Shown: one piece after another, positions 1 to 11,052 of the stretch
Layout: every line of letters begins with the position of its first letter
Numbering within the stretch: position 1 is the first letter of the stretch
Assembly: GCA_025175895.1 (NCBI GenBank)
Contig: CM046000.1
Coordinates: forward strand, 91,868,753 to 91,932,752
From: Wurfbainia villosa
Taxonomy: Eukaryota > Streptophyta > Magnoliopsida > Zingiberales > Zingiberaceae
Direction: 5' to 3'
DNA length: 64,000 nt
Made by a program: the position numbers and the translations under genes
Notes under the pieces: model-generated
What the model saw: the letters and a program-made list of their open reading frames with translations, nothing else
Database searches by the model: none
Told to the model about the DNA's origin: nothing

Positions 1-1014
1 ATTCCCAAATTATTCTAGTCAAACTAGAATGCACTAATTCTTCTAATCATCATGCTCTTTGTGTGTGATCCTATAGGCTCTCATAACGTTGGCAGTGGAT
101 CTAAACTCTTTTAGATACACAAGCAATGAGCGGCATCTAGCAATACATCATTGCTACCCAAGTTACGAAATAAGTCAAGATCCGACTAACCTTTCCGTGA
201 CTACTATAATGTATGACCGTGTCCTTCTATCCTTGATATCAGATTGACCAATGAGGCATAGACCGTGTCATCCTCGATCAATCTATGTGTTTCTTGATCC
301 TTGAGTAAACTAACTCAAACAAATGAGCTTAATATCTCATATTGACTCATTCGAGCATGGCCATGCATTTTAGTAGTTCTACTCAATCAAGGGGCCCACA
401 GATATCACTCCCGTCATATGGGAGGGATAGATCCCATCTACATCACTCACATTCCTCCGCATAATTTGTTATATACCCAGTAATCGCCTTTATGGTCCAC
501 CCTGTTACGGGTGACATTTGACGATACCAAAGTACATAACTCCTTATGTAGGGAACCATAGTGACTTCAGGTTTGAGGACTATTCATACCAATAGTCACA
601 TGAGAAAGTTTATGACACTCATATGACGATCCATGAAACTTTCTCATGGCGGGTCAGTTCAGTATATATTCTCTAATATATACCCATGTGTCAACTTGAT
701 ATCATATATCCATGACTTGTGAGATCAAGTCATCAATTGACCTACATGCTAGTCTTTATGTGTTAATATTACCCTTGCATATTAATACTTGACTAGGAAC
801 ATTTAGGAAAGTGTTCTCTACAGCCTCTCATAATCAATTCTGCCAATTGATGTGTTGTAGATAAGAACCTACTTTTCTAGGGCATTATTATATTTAATTT
901 AGCTGGCACAAGCAAGACATAAATATAATAACCAATCCTTTTCCTTTATAGAATATGATACAAAATGTTCCCTATTCAACCATCACATGATTGGTTCTAG
1001 GGCTATAACTAACA
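1..1014 (-). repeat. A1 3' LTR (partial)
   Basis: This segment matches 7088-8101 with roughly 19 substitutions over 1014 bases by eye, about 98 percent identity. It ends at 1014 with ...CTAACA, so the LTR begins TGTTAG on the minus strand, directly after the polypurine tract. The remaining roughly 880 bases of this LTR lie before the window. Confidence 0.93.
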
Positions 1015-1028
1015 ATCTCCCACTAGCA
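1015..1028 (-). other. A1 polypurine tract
   Basis: On the minus strand the sequence reads GTGGGAGAT immediately before the TGTTAG start of the 3' LTR. That is the usual plus-strand DNA priming site of plant copia elements. The RNase H frame stops (TAG at 1029-1031) just upstream. Confidence 0.85.
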
Positions 1029-1690
1029 CTAGTACCAATCACTATAATATCTAATACCTAGTGACCTAGTGTGACCATCATGCTTCCTCTGTGCCAAAGC
1101 CTTGGTCAATGGATCTGCGATGTTAGCTTCTGTCGGTACTCTACATATACTCACATCTCCTCTATCGATGATCTCTCGAATGAGATGGAAGTGCCGCAGT
1201 ATGTGTTTGGTCCGCTGATGTGATCGAGGTTCCTTAGCCTGTGCAATAGCCCCATTGTTGTCACAATAGAGGTCTATTGGATCTGCAATGCTAGGAACTA
1301 CCCCAAGTTCATTGATGAACTTGCAGAGCCAAACAACCTCCTTTTCTCCATCAGACGCAGCAATATACTCAGCTTCTATTGTAGAATCAAGAATCGTGTG
1401 TCCTGCTTGAACTCTTCCACCACACCCACCATTCGTGCAAAACACGCACCGATTGCGATCTATAGTCATCCTTGTCCGCTTGGAAGCTTGCATCATCGTA
1501 ACCCTTTACGCTTAGCTCCTCATTGCCTCCAAATATCGGAAATATTCTTTCGCTTCTTCGTAAGTATTTAAGAATATTTTGACTGCTATCTAGTGACTTT
1601 CACCTGGATCTGACTGGTATCTACTCGTCATGCTCAAAGCATACGAGATGTCGTGACGAGTACAAAGCACGGGCGCATACATGATAGACC
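1029..1690 (-). pseudogene. pol: A1 pol, RNase H domain (frameshifted)
   Basis: The last 155 codons (1496-1029) carry the end of copia RNase H: the EAEYIAAS motif, the LYCDNNGAIAQAKEPRSH segment, and a C-terminal HLIREI and DPLTKA region that ends the polyprotein. Upstream, 1497-1690 still translates to RNase H-like sequence (KGYDDASFQ, DKDD, RSQS) but in shifting frames. The frame leaves the reverse transcriptase frame at about 1700, where a base appears lost in the conserved IPYASAIGS segment. RNase H would degrade the RNA of the RNA:DNA hybrid during reverse transcription. This copy cannot make a continuous enzyme. Confidence 0.85.
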
Positions 1691-3184
1691 CTATAGCGAT
1701 GCATAAGGGATCTTATCCATGCGATCTCTCTCCTCCTTAGAAGAGGGACATTGAGTCTTCGAAAGACTCACACCATGTGATAAAGGCAGAAATCCTTTCT
1801 TGGAATTTTGCATAGCAAAGCGATCTAGCACTTTATCAATGTATGTACTCTGACTCAGGCCAAGTAATCTTTTAGATCTATCTCTATAGATCTTGATGCC
1901 TAGAATATAGGCAGCTTCACCTAAGTCTTTCATCGAGAAACAATTCCCTAACCACATCTTCACAGACTGGAGTGAGGGAATATCATTTCCGATGAGAAGT
2001 ATGTCATCTACATACAAGATAAGAAATACAACTGTGCTCCCACTATTTCTCTTGTAGACACAAGGTTCATCTTCATTCTTGATGAAACCAAACTCCTTGA
2101 TTGCATCATCGAATCGAAGATTCCAGCTTCGAGAGGCTTGCTTTAGTCCATAAATGGACCTTTGCAGTTTGCATACCTTTCCAGGATGCTTTGGATCTTT
2201 AAAACCCTCAGGCTGTGTCATGTACACATCCTCGAGTAGCTTTCCATTCAGAAAAGTGGTTTTGATATCCATCTGCCAGATCTCATAATCGTGGTAGGCT
2301 GCAATAGCAAGTATGATCCGAATGGATTTAAGCATCGTAACTGGTGAAAAGGTTTCATCATAGTCAATACCATGAATTTGTTTGAATCCTTTAGCCACCA
2401 ATCTACCTTTATAGGTATGCTTATTACCATCCATGTCAGTCTTTACTTTAAAGACCCACTTACACCCAATGGGTTTTACCTCTTCAGATGGATCAACCAA
2501 AGTCCATACTTGGTTAGTGTACATGGATTCCATTTCGGATCTCATGGCCTCTAGCCATTTCTCAGAATTTGGGCTCATCATAGCTTCTTGATAGGATGTA
2601 GGCTCGTCAAGATCGACAAGCAATACATCACCGTTGTCAGTCAAGAGAAAAGAATATCTCTCGGGTTGATGACAGATCCTATCAGATCTACGAAGAGGTT
2701 GGTCTACTTGAACAGGTGTTTGCTCCATAACTCTTTGGGCAACATTTTTCTCATCCACAACACTTTGTGGTGCCTGTTCATTTTCCATCGAAGCCTTAGT
2801 GTTATCTTCATCTTGAATTTCTTCAAGATGAATTTTACTCCCACTAGTTTTTCTAGAAATAAATTCTCTTTCTAGAAAGACAGCATTTCTGGCAATAAAC
2901 ACCTTGCCAAGTGTGGGATTATAAAAGTAATATCCCTTAGTTTCCTTGGGATATCCTACAAAATAACACTTATCTGATTTGGGTCCTAGTTTATTTGAGA
3001 CTTGACATCTAACATAAGCTTCACAACCCCAAATATTTATAAAAGACATTTTGGGACTCTTCCCAGTCCATAACGTATATGGTGTCTTTTCTACGGCTTT
3101 TGATGGGATGCGATTAAGTGTGAAAGCGACTTTCTCTAGAGCTAAACCCCAAAAGGAAGTAGGTAGATCAGTCTGGCTCATCAT
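1691..3184 (-). pseudogene. pol: A1 pol, integrase C-terminal part and reverse transcriptase
   Basis: This is 497 codons without a stop. It begins with the end of the integrase core (SFWGLALEKVAFTLNRIPSK, then the GCEAY region). It continues through a linker into the copia reverse transcriptase: GCKWVFKVKTDMDGN, KARLVAKGF-like and DETFSPV motifs, QMDIKTTFLNG, YGLKQASRSW, and the catalytic YVDD box encoded at 2003-2014. It lies in the same frame as the upstream gag/protease/integrase ORF and is separated from it only by one TGA at 3190-3188. The frame is lost at about 1700. The reverse transcriptase domain itself looks complete, so this is the best preserved catalytic region of the window. Confidence 0.9.
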
Positions 3185-3187
3185 TGA

Positions 3188-4363
3188 TCATACCATATCT
3201 AATAGAGTACGATTTCTCCTCTCAGATACACCATTCCATTGTGGTGTTCCAGGTGGAGTGAGTTGGGATATTATCCCACACTCAGCCAGGTGATCACGAA
3301 ACTCTTGACTAAGGTATTCACCACCTCGATCTGATCGAAGTAGCTTAATACGCTTACCAAGTTGGTTTTGTACTTCATTCTTGAATTCTTTGAACTTTTC
3401 AAAGGATTCTGACTTATATCTCATCAAATATAAGTAGCCAAATCTACTCATATCATCAGTGAAAGTAATAAAGTACTTATAGCCTCCTCTGGCTTCGACA
3501 TTGAAAGGGCCACATACATCAGTATGTATGAGTCCTAACAAGTCCGTCGCTCTCTTGCCATGTCCACTAAATGGAGTTTTTGTCATCTTTCCTAAAAGAC
3601 AAGATTCGCATACCTTATATGATTCAAAATCAAATGAGTCCAATAATCCATCTTTATGGAGTTGGGATATGCGTTTTTCATTTATGTGACCTAGGCGACA
3701 GTGCCAGAGATATGTTTGGTTCAAATTATTTGATTTGAACCGTTTGGTATTTACGTTATAAATTGGGTTTTCTAAATCTAGAACATAGAGACCATTCATA
3801 AGTGGTGCATTACAATAGAACATTTCATTCAAATAAATGGAACAACATTTGTCCTTTATTATAAAAGAAAAGTTTTTCTTGTCTAAACAAGATACAGAAA
3901 TTATGTTCTTCGTTAATGCAGGTACATAAAAGCACTCCTCTAGTTCTAAGATAAGCCCAGTGGGCAAAGACAAAGAATATGTTCCTACAGCTACAACAGC
4001 AACTTTTGCGCCATTGCCTACTCGTAGGTCCACTTCGCCTTTTGCCATTAGTCTACTATTTCTCAGTCCCTGCACATTAGTACAAATGTGAGATACACAT
4101 CCGGTATCTAATACCCATGTAGAAGAAATAGATAGATTAACTTCTATAACGTGTATACCTGAGGCAGAAGTCCCACTTCTTTTCTTCTTTACTTCCTCAA
4201 GGAAGACTTTGCAGTTTCGCTTCCAGTGTCCAGTCTTACCGCAATGGAAACAATCCCCTTCCTTAGGTACTTTACCTTTACCCTTTGAAGTGGATGAATT
4301 GGCCTTGCCTTTGGCTTGGGTCTTACCCTTGCCTTTGCGCTTACCTTTGCCCTTCTTGACCAT
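3188..4363 (-). pseudogene. pol: A1 nucleocapsid zinc knuckle, protease and integrase N-terminal part
   Basis: The 391-codon ORF opens with a Lys/Gly-rich stretch and a CX2CX4HX4C knuckle (CFHCGKTGHWKRNC). It continues with an aspartic protease site (VLDTGCVSH), then the GAG-pre-integrase motif (LWHCRLGHINEKR), the CESCLLGK zinc site, and the integrase core (HTDVCGPF with its Asp, TDDMSRFGY, LRSDRGGEYLS, then TPQWNGVSERRNRTLLDMV). It ends at TGA 3190-3188, where the family has CGA (Arg) in the conserved M-V-R-S-M-M segment. A single C to T change therefore truncates the polyprotein. The ORF overlaps the gag frame at 4341-4363. Confidence 0.9.
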
Positions 4364-4985
4364 TAGTACGCATTAACTTTCTTCTTGAGATTGGTTCGAT
4401 TCTTAACATGCTGAGAATCTCAGGCAAAGGCTTATCAATTTCATTCATGTTATAATTCATGATGAATTGATTATATGCTTCCGGCAATGATTGCAGGATA
4501 ACATCGGTTGCCAATTCTTGGCTCAGTGGAAAACCTAGTCTTTCAAGGTTCTCAACGTACCCTATCATTTTAAGTACATGAGTTCCTACAGGTGTTCCTT
4601 CTTGCATCTTGCATGCAAAAAGAGCCTTAGACACTTCAAAACGCTCGTGCCTAGCTTGTCCTTGATATAGTTGTTTCAAATGCTCAACCATACCATAGGA
4701 ATCCATGTTCTCATGTTGCTTCTGAAGCTCAGAGTTCATGGTGGCAAGCATAAGACATGACACATCTAATGTGTCATCTTGATTCTTCTTATAAGCATCC
4801 TTTTCAGCACGAGTGGCCGCAGGGGCGGGTGTTTCAGGGGTAGACTGCTCTAGGACTTATAGTTTACGTTCTTGCTTGAGGATAATCCTCAAGTTCCTAT
4901 ACCAGTCTAGAAAGTTAGCTCTATTGAGCTTGTCTTTCTCAAGGACAGATCGCAAGTTGAGGGGGTGTGTCGTGTTAGATGACAT
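4341..4985 (-). pseudogene. gag: A1 gag (one internal stop)
   Basis: The start ATG is at 4985-4983, and the N-terminus (PLNLRSVLEKDKL, NFLDWYRNLRIILKQE) is typical of copia gag. TAA at 4859-4857 replaces the Tyr codon usual in K-L-x-V-L-E. Beyond it, 140 codons are open (4763-4341) and contain LMLATMNSELQKQHENMD, RFEVSKALFACKMQEGTPVG and HVLKMIGY, the UBN2-type gag core that builds the virus-like particle. The end of this frame overlaps the zinc-knuckle frame, so a frameshift or a mutation separates gag from pol. Confidence 0.87.
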
Positions 4986-6190
4986 GGTGATCTACAACAT
5001 TAAAATGCAAAATTAAGTATCATACCTAAGTCATTTAATTAGGCCTTTAATTAAATGAGGTTCCCACTAAATTCTCATAGCTTTGATATGAGCTAATCAT
5101 TGATGTAGGTAAACACATTTTTCTTACATCATTAGCTTCTATTTAGCTATAAATTTATATGGGATAAAGATCCACATCATACTTCATCTTGAGTTAGCTT
5201 TGGCTAATCTCTCAAGACGTAGTATGATTAGGTAGGCAATCTTTTGCCAATTACATCTGATGTAACTCTTTAATAGCTTTGGTTAAGTTTAGATTAGTTT
5301 AGTGCTTATTCCTAAACCAGCTTCGGTGTGGCGAACAGAGGCCTTCTTTGATATCGAACAGCGACCACTTTCTAAGACAAAGCTGATGTTCGGAAATCAC
5401 ACAAAACTAATTTTTAAAACTTATGTTCAAAGCTAATATATGCCTCTACTTTCTTAATTAATTAAGAAAAACTTAATTAAGTCTTAACCAAGTTTGATAG
5501 CGGGACATCACGATTGTCCACTCGCACTCTTCCAAGATAAAATGCATTGCTTTGCTTTGGCAAACCCAACAACAAATGATCGAGGAAGTAGTGAGTACCA
5601 AACTTTGGTAGGCATATCGTTTTTGACTTATTAAGAAATAAACTTAAACATGCATCACATACATATTAGCATACATCACATATAAGCTAAATTAACATGC
5701 ATCACATACATATTAAACTAAGCGTGTCATGGTTATGACCCTTATTCTACAATCTTCTCAAGCCAATGAAAAGATTGATTGGTCAACCTAGGGATATCAT
5801 CTTCTCCCAAGTGCTTCCTTTTGGTTGTCTTGTGTTGTTGACTTCCTCCTTGTAACGTCATCTTCCAATGTACCCTCCATCTTTGTTTTGTATATTACAA
5901 AAGGAGAAATACTCGAGGTACATTCGAGTCTAAAACTAATTTTACAACAAGAATTTTAGGAGAAAGGCACGACACGCAGGCCGTATTAAGAATTACAACA
6001 CACACATTCACAAACTTTTTGGGACTAGGCCATAACCATGCACCATGTCAATTTTAACTTTTAAAAGACATCGGATATTTTATTATGTTTGAAAAATTGC
6101 TAATGCAATTATCAACTCATAATAAAATTTATCCCACTTCTATATCATATATAAAAGAAAGGAAACCTATTTTTTTATAGGATCTTTCGC
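4986..6190 (-). other. A1 leader between primer binding site and gag
   Basis: About 1.2 kb of AT-rich sequence separates the primer binding site from the gag ATG. I see no convincing coding sequence on either strand. It includes several TTAATTAA-type stretches (5030-5060, 5455-5480) and repeated CATCACATACATATTA units near 5650-5720. It probably contains the packaging and dimerisation signals of the genomic RNA, but that is inference. Confidence 0.6.
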
Positions 6191-6208
6191 AAGTGGCTTT
6201 GATACCAC
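6191..6208 (-). other. A1 primer binding site
   Basis: On the minus strand this reads GTGGTATCAAAGCCACTT directly after the CTACA end of the 5' LTR. It resembles the initiator-Met tRNA complement TGGTATCAGAGC, with A for G at one position. Confidence 0.8.
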
Positions 6209-8101
6209 TGTAGGGATTTATTATGCAAAATAGCATATGCGTAACGGAAAAATAGGATCCCTTCCAAGTGATCCTTGCGAAAGAAAACCTCGTACAAAAA
6301 AATAAATTTCTCAAAACCTATCTTATAGGAGAATATTACCTTTGTTGCGTGCCCTTTTTAATCCCGCTTCTCCTTGGGTTTATTGGATCTTTTAGCACGT
6401 TCAAATGTCCGTGCCTCTATATGTATCCTCACGAGCAAGCTCTTGTCTCACAAAAGAAACTAGAAGAGCTCTCCTTTACTTCTTGCTAGAGAAGTCCCTA
6501 AAGGAGAGGAAGGTAGGGAAAAAGAGAAAGGAAGAAGAAGACCACTCTTCTTGCTAGCCTACACTCACAAAAGCCACACAACCAAAGCCTCTCACCACCA
6601 AGCTCTCTCCAAGCCTCAAGCTTCACCTAGTTTGGCCGGCCACCCCATGGAGTGTTTTATAGGATTGAAAAAACCTTTCACCTCCTATCACATTCAATGC
6701 AATCAATTGCATTGAAAAATAATCACACTCCTTGTTTGGCCGGCCACATGTGGAGAAATTCCAAAGGTCAAAACCCTTTGTCTCCTTCCACCTCATCAAG
6801 CTTAGGTGGCATGCTTAGGTGGCATGCTTATGTGGCATTCATGCATGTTGAATTAATCTTATTAATTCAATAAGCTTATGTTATCATATTGAATTAATCT
6901 CATTAAACCAATAAGGTAACTTATTGAATTAATCTTATTAAATCAATTAAGCTTAGGCTATCATGATAACATATTTATTTAATCTTATTAAATTAATAAG
7001 CTTAGCATATTGAATTAATCTCATTAAATCAATAAGCTAAAATTCTCATTAAGCTTAAAGTCCAAAAACCATTTTGTACTTAAGCTCATTCCCAAATTAT
7101 TCTAGTCAAACTAGAATGCACTAATTCTTCTAATCATCATGCTCTTTGTGTGTGACCCTATAGGCTCTCATAACGTTGGCAGTGGATCTAAACTCTTTTA
7201 GATACACAAGCAATGAGCGACATCTAGCAATATATCATTGCTACCCAAGTTACGAAATAAGTCAAGATCCGACTAACCTTTCCGTGACTACTATAATGTA
7301 TGACCGTGTCCTTCTATCCTTGATATCAGATTGACCAATGAGGCATAGACCGTGTCATCCTCGATCAATCTATGTGTTTCTTGATCCCTGAGTAAACTAA
7401 CTCAAACAAATGAGCTCAATATCTCATATTGACTCATTCGAGCATGGCCATGCATTTTAGTAGTTCTACTCAATCAAGGGGCCCACAGATATCACTCCCG
7501 TCATATGGGAGGGATAGATCCCATCTACATCACTCACATCCCTCCGCATAATTTGTTATATACCCAGTAATCGCCTTTATGGTCCACCCTGTTACGGGTG
7601 ATGTTTGACGATACCAAAGTACATAACTCCTTATGTAGGGAACCGTAGTGACTTCAGGTTTGAGGACTATCTATACCAATAGTCATATGAGAAAGTTTAT
7701 GACACTCATATGACGATCCATGAAACTTTCTCATGGAGGGTCAGTTCAGTATATATTCTCTAATATATACCCATGTGTCAACTTGATATCATATATCCAT
7801 GACTTGTGAGATCAAGTCATCAATTGACCTACATGTTAGTCTTTATGTATTAATATGACCCTTGCATATTAATACTTGACTAGGAACATTTAGGAAAGTG
7901 TTCTCTACAACCTCTCATAATCAATTCTGCCAATTGATGTGCTGTAGATAAGAACCTACTTTTCTAGGGCATTATTATATTTAATTTAGCTGGCACAAGC
8001 AAGACATAAATATAATAACCAATCCTTTGCCTTTATAGAATATGATACAAAATGTTCCCTATTCAACCATCACATGATTGGTTCTAGGGCTATAACTAAC
8101 A
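6209..8101 (-). repeat. A1 5' LTR (complete, 1893 bp)
   Basis: On the minus strand the LTR runs from TGTTAG at 8101 to CTACA at 6209, bounded inside by the primer binding site and outside by the B-family LTR fragment. Its outer 1014 bases duplicate 1-1014. A run of related ATTGAATTAATC / TTATTAAAT units at 6848-7040 forms a degenerate AT-rich repeat, unique here to this LTR. Confidence 0.93.
6655..6661 (-). promoter_or_regulatory. Candidate TATA box of A1 5' LTR
   Basis: TATAAAA reads on the minus strand about 450 bases before the inner end of the LTR, a suitable place for the start of the R region. Confidence 0.45.
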
Positions 8102-8484
8102 TTAAGAGCATGTACAACATAATATCCGAGGTCCGATTCAATTATGTAGTCAGTAATAAATTGAATCACCTCTATATCGGTCCTGCTCAATACACCGAGG
8201 TGTACTAGTGTAACTCTATGTTCAAGATAAAACAATACCAAGCTACACTACAACCATTCCAATGGTTTTTCCAAAACCATCTTGGTTGTGAGCCTCTACT
8301 TATATTCTACAAGGGACTGATAACATGATCTTCTGTGACACACCAAGCACCATGTTATCTATAATGTAAAATATTAGACAATTTTACATAACTATAAAAA
8401 TATGCAAACAATGATCATGTGATTCTTATTTCAAAATAAAGATGTTCATACAAAAGAGCTAGGCGTTTAGTATACATCCCAACA
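8102..8484 (-). repeat. B-family LTR fragment, minus strand
   Basis: The reverse complement begins TGTTGGGATGTATACT at 8484 and matches the first 386 bases of the B LTRs (12924-13309, 29072 onward), with scattered differences. It is cut at the CTTAA site where A1 integrated. The rest would lie beyond A1, outside the window. It has no associated internal region here, so it could be a solo LTR or one end of an element. Confidence 0.85.
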
Positions 8485-8888
8485 GGAGCATCGGCTTGTT
8501 GGACTCTCTCCAAGGTCGATGTTAAGGGAGGTGAAGTTGGGTGCTATGCATATGATGCATACTTGTTAATGTGTTAACAACCCGATGTATGTGTGAACAT
8601 TCAATTAGTTGATAGCACATTGTGATAGTTGCATATACGTGATATGCAATCAGTATATTTGATACCTACCATCGTAGTTATGAATGGCTTGTTGGACTCT
8701 CTCCAAGGTTGTTCATATCTATGATGGATATCAGCCCATTCGAAGATGGACCTACGATCTCCCAAAGTGATTTTGGGGTTTTTGAAATTCGAAAAATGAA
8801 TGGGATTTATAAATGTATGTTGATGCATTTTAAAATCATTTTATCATATATGCTCGTTTTGTATTTCTAAGTTAATCGATTGATCATG
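8485..8888 (+). other. A2 leader remnant with short direct repeat
   Basis: This is about 400 bases of non-coding sequence before gag. A 23-base sequence (GGCTTGTTGGACTCTCTCC with flanking bases) occurs twice, at 8493-8515 and 8686-8708. No TGGTATCAGAGC-like primer binding site is present, so the 5' LTR and primer binding site of A2 were probably lost. Bases 8485-8489 adjoin the B-family LTR terminus. Confidence 0.55.
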
Positions 8889-9320
8889 ATGTCTTTGAAT
8901 TTGCGTTCCATTTTGGATTCGAATAAATTGACTGGGCCGAACTTCTTGGACTAGCTTAGAAACTTGAGAATTGTTCTCAAGGTGGACAAGCTTGTGTATG
9001 TTCTCGAAGAGCCTCTTCCCGCCCGTCCTAGTGATAACGCAACTCTAGACCAATTGTTGGCTTATCAGAAACATGTGAGTGATTCTGAACAATTGAGTTA
9101 CATCTTGCTAGCCACGATGGAACCCAAGCTGCAGAAGCAGCATGAGCATATGGATGCTCATACCATAGTCCTTCATCTTTTTGAGTTGTTTGATGAGCAA
9201 GTGAGATTCGAAAGGTTCGAAGTCTCCAAGCTCCTCTTCACCTCAGAGATGCAAGAAGGTTCATCGGTGGTACTGCACAACATGCTGAAGACTGTGAAGC
9301 CTTCTGAGAAGCATGAGTAG
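8889..9320 (+). pseudogene. gag: A2 gag (stops)
   Basis: From ATG at 8889 the frame encodes the same N-terminus as A1 gag (LNLRSILDSNKLTGPNFLD). It then hits TAG at 8952-8954, where the family has Trp (TGG). The frame then stays open to 9318-9320 with LRIVLKVDKLVYVLEEPLP, LLATMEPKLQKQHEHMD and RFEVSKLLFTSEMQEGS. The C-terminal third of gag, found in A1 after the MIGY segment, is missing or shifted. Confidence 0.85.
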
Positions 9321-10502
9321 GGGACGGTACTGTTAGTTGATTCTTCGAAGAAAGGTTCTAAGAGGGAGTCAAAGGAACAGCAGTAGGGGAAGAAGAAAAA
9401 GGCTAAAAAGGCAGAACCAGCTCAAAAGGGCACTTGCCATCATTATGGTAAGTAGGGCAATTGGCGAAGAAATTGCAAGATTTATCTTGAGTCCGTGAAG
9501 AAGAATAAGGCATAAGATGCTCCATCTTTTTCATATATCTTCGTTATTGAATGTCATTCTATTTACTCAGACACTTGGGTATTGGATACTGGGTGTGGCT
9601 CACATATATGTAATGACATACATGGGCTAAGGAATAGAAGAAGACTCGTCAAGGGAGAGTCAAATTTACGTGTTGGGAATGGAGCAAAGGTTGCTGCACT
9701 CGCCATCGGAATATATTTGTTGAAACTCCCTACAAGACTTGTCTTAGAACTAGACAATTGCTTTTGAGTTCCTTAGTTGATAAAGAACATCATTTCTATT
9801 TCTTGTTTAAATAGAAATGGGTACCATTTGACTTTTAGTAACAATTGTTGTTACATAACTTTGAATGGAGTTCTTTATGGGACTGAAACTTTAAGCAATG
9901 GTATTTATACGTTGGATGTATCCAGTGATGTTTTCAATATCGAAGCGAGCAACAAGCATGCTCGAAAGGATAATCAAATAGACTCCTACATGTGGCATTG
10001 TCGTCTTGGCCATGTAAGCAAGAAATGCATGTCCGAATTACACCGATGTGGAATTCTAGAATCGTTTGAATTGGATTCATACGATACATGCGAATCATGC
10101 TTAAAGGGCAAGATGACTAAGTTACCTTTTACTGGAAAAGGTGAACGAGTGAGAGAGTTACTAGGTCTAATACATACTGATGTATGTGGACCTATGTCAA
10201 CTCAAGCTTTAGGAGGCTATAGCTACTTCATTACCTTCATCGATGATCACTCACGGTTTGAATATGTGTTCTTGATGAAACACAAGTCTGAAGCCTTTGA
10301 AAGGTTCAAAGAATTCAGAAATGAAGTAGAGAAACAACATGACAAGAGTATTAAAATACTTCGATCGGATCGAGGTGGTGAATACTTAAGTCAAGAGTTT
10401 CTTGATTATCTAAGAGAAAATAGTATATTGTCTCAATGGACTCCGCCATATACACCACAGCATAATGGTGTATCTGAGACGCGTAACCGGACCTTATTGG
10501 AC
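9321..10502 (+). pseudogene. pol: A2 nucleocapsid, protease and integrase N-terminal part
   Basis: The Lys-rich linker leads to a decayed zinc knuckle near 9430-9475, in which the second Cys is Tyr, the His is Asn and a stop intervenes. The protease site VLDTGCGSH follows at about 9578. Then come further stops near 9766 and 9776, and a long open stretch (9777-10523) with YMWHCRLGHVSKK, CESCLKGKMTK, HTDVCGPMS, LRSDRGGEYLSQEF and PQHNGVSETRNRTLLD. Homology to copia integrase ends at about 10502, where the duplicated segment begins. Confidence 0.87.
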
Positions 10503-10545
10503 GTAAGTTTCTTGATTATCTAAGAGACAATAGTATATTGTCTCA
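10503..10545 (+). repeat. Duplicated 40-base integrase segment at the A2 breakpoint
   Basis: Bases 10506-10545 repeat 10397-10436 with one mismatch (C for A). The change makes 10524-10544 a perfect palindrome, GAGACAATA-GTA-TATTGTCTC. It lies exactly between the last A2 integrase codons and a foreign LTR fragment. Confidence 0.85.
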
Positions 10546-11052
10546 GTCGGCTGGTGCCGTGTGAAACTCAAACTTAACATAAGTTTGAGCTTTCGATGGT
10601 CGGGTAAACCTTAACCCTTGCGGTCAAGTCTCCGACACTTAGCCATTCGGCCAAGTTCACCTAATGAGCTACTTACATTTCACTCATTCTCTCATCTCAC
10701 TCGAAGTCCCTCGCCGAAGCTCTCTTCGTTCGCGGCCACGTCCCTTGGCAGCATCAGGCGCACGGCTCTGCAATGCTCCTTCGCGTCTCTTGCCTCCGAA
10801 GTCTGCTTCCTTGGCTTCACTTCAAGTCATCTCGTCCGGTGGTCCCTCGGATGCTCCAAGCGCACAGCTTCCGCAAAGTCATCCTTCACCGACTCAAGGA
10901 CCGAGGTTGTGAGGGTGAACCCGCCAAGGCTCCATGTGTGAATTACTAAGTCCTGCAAGACTCCAACGCACATATCAAATAAACATACCAACCTAACTTA
11001 AACCCTTTGCCATACCATCAAAACTATATTACGGCAAGAGATTGCCCTAACA
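10546..11052 (-). repeat. H-family LTR fragment in minus orientation
   Basis: The reverse complement starts TGTTAGGGCAATCTCTTGCC at 11052 and follows the first half of the H 3' LTR (33461 to about 33915) with moderate divergence. It ends near the first CAGTCGACTG-type motif. It abuts, head to head, the truncated plus-strand H LTR that starts at 11053. Part of the LTR is present in both fragments, so this is not a simple inversion of one LTR. It is more likely a second, minus-strand LTR truncated on its left. Confidence 0.8.

Larger units (their letters stand above)
1..8101 (-). mobile_element. Element A1: Ty1-copia LTR retrotransposon, minus strand, left LTR truncated by window edge
   Basis: The sequence from base 1 recurs almost unchanged from about 7088, and the two copies bracket a gag-pol region read on the minus strand. 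In element orientation the order is 5' LTR, primer binding site, 1.2 kb leader, gag, CCHC zinc knuckle, protease, integrase, reverse transcriptase, RNase H, polypurine tract, 3' LTR. Integrase before reverse transcriptase is the copia order. The gag sequence resembles the Tork/Angela/TAR group, but I do not assign a clade firmly. The element lies inside a B-family LTR; bases 8102-8106 (TTAAG) should be one copy of its target-site duplication, with the other outside the window. Confidence 0.93.

Noticed and set aside
10618..10941. ORFs of 107 and 82 codons near the A2/H junction (and 33518-34197 on the minus strand)
   Set aside because: They are open frames in opposite orientations of the same GC-rich LTR segment; no domain, and the frame differs between LTR copies.
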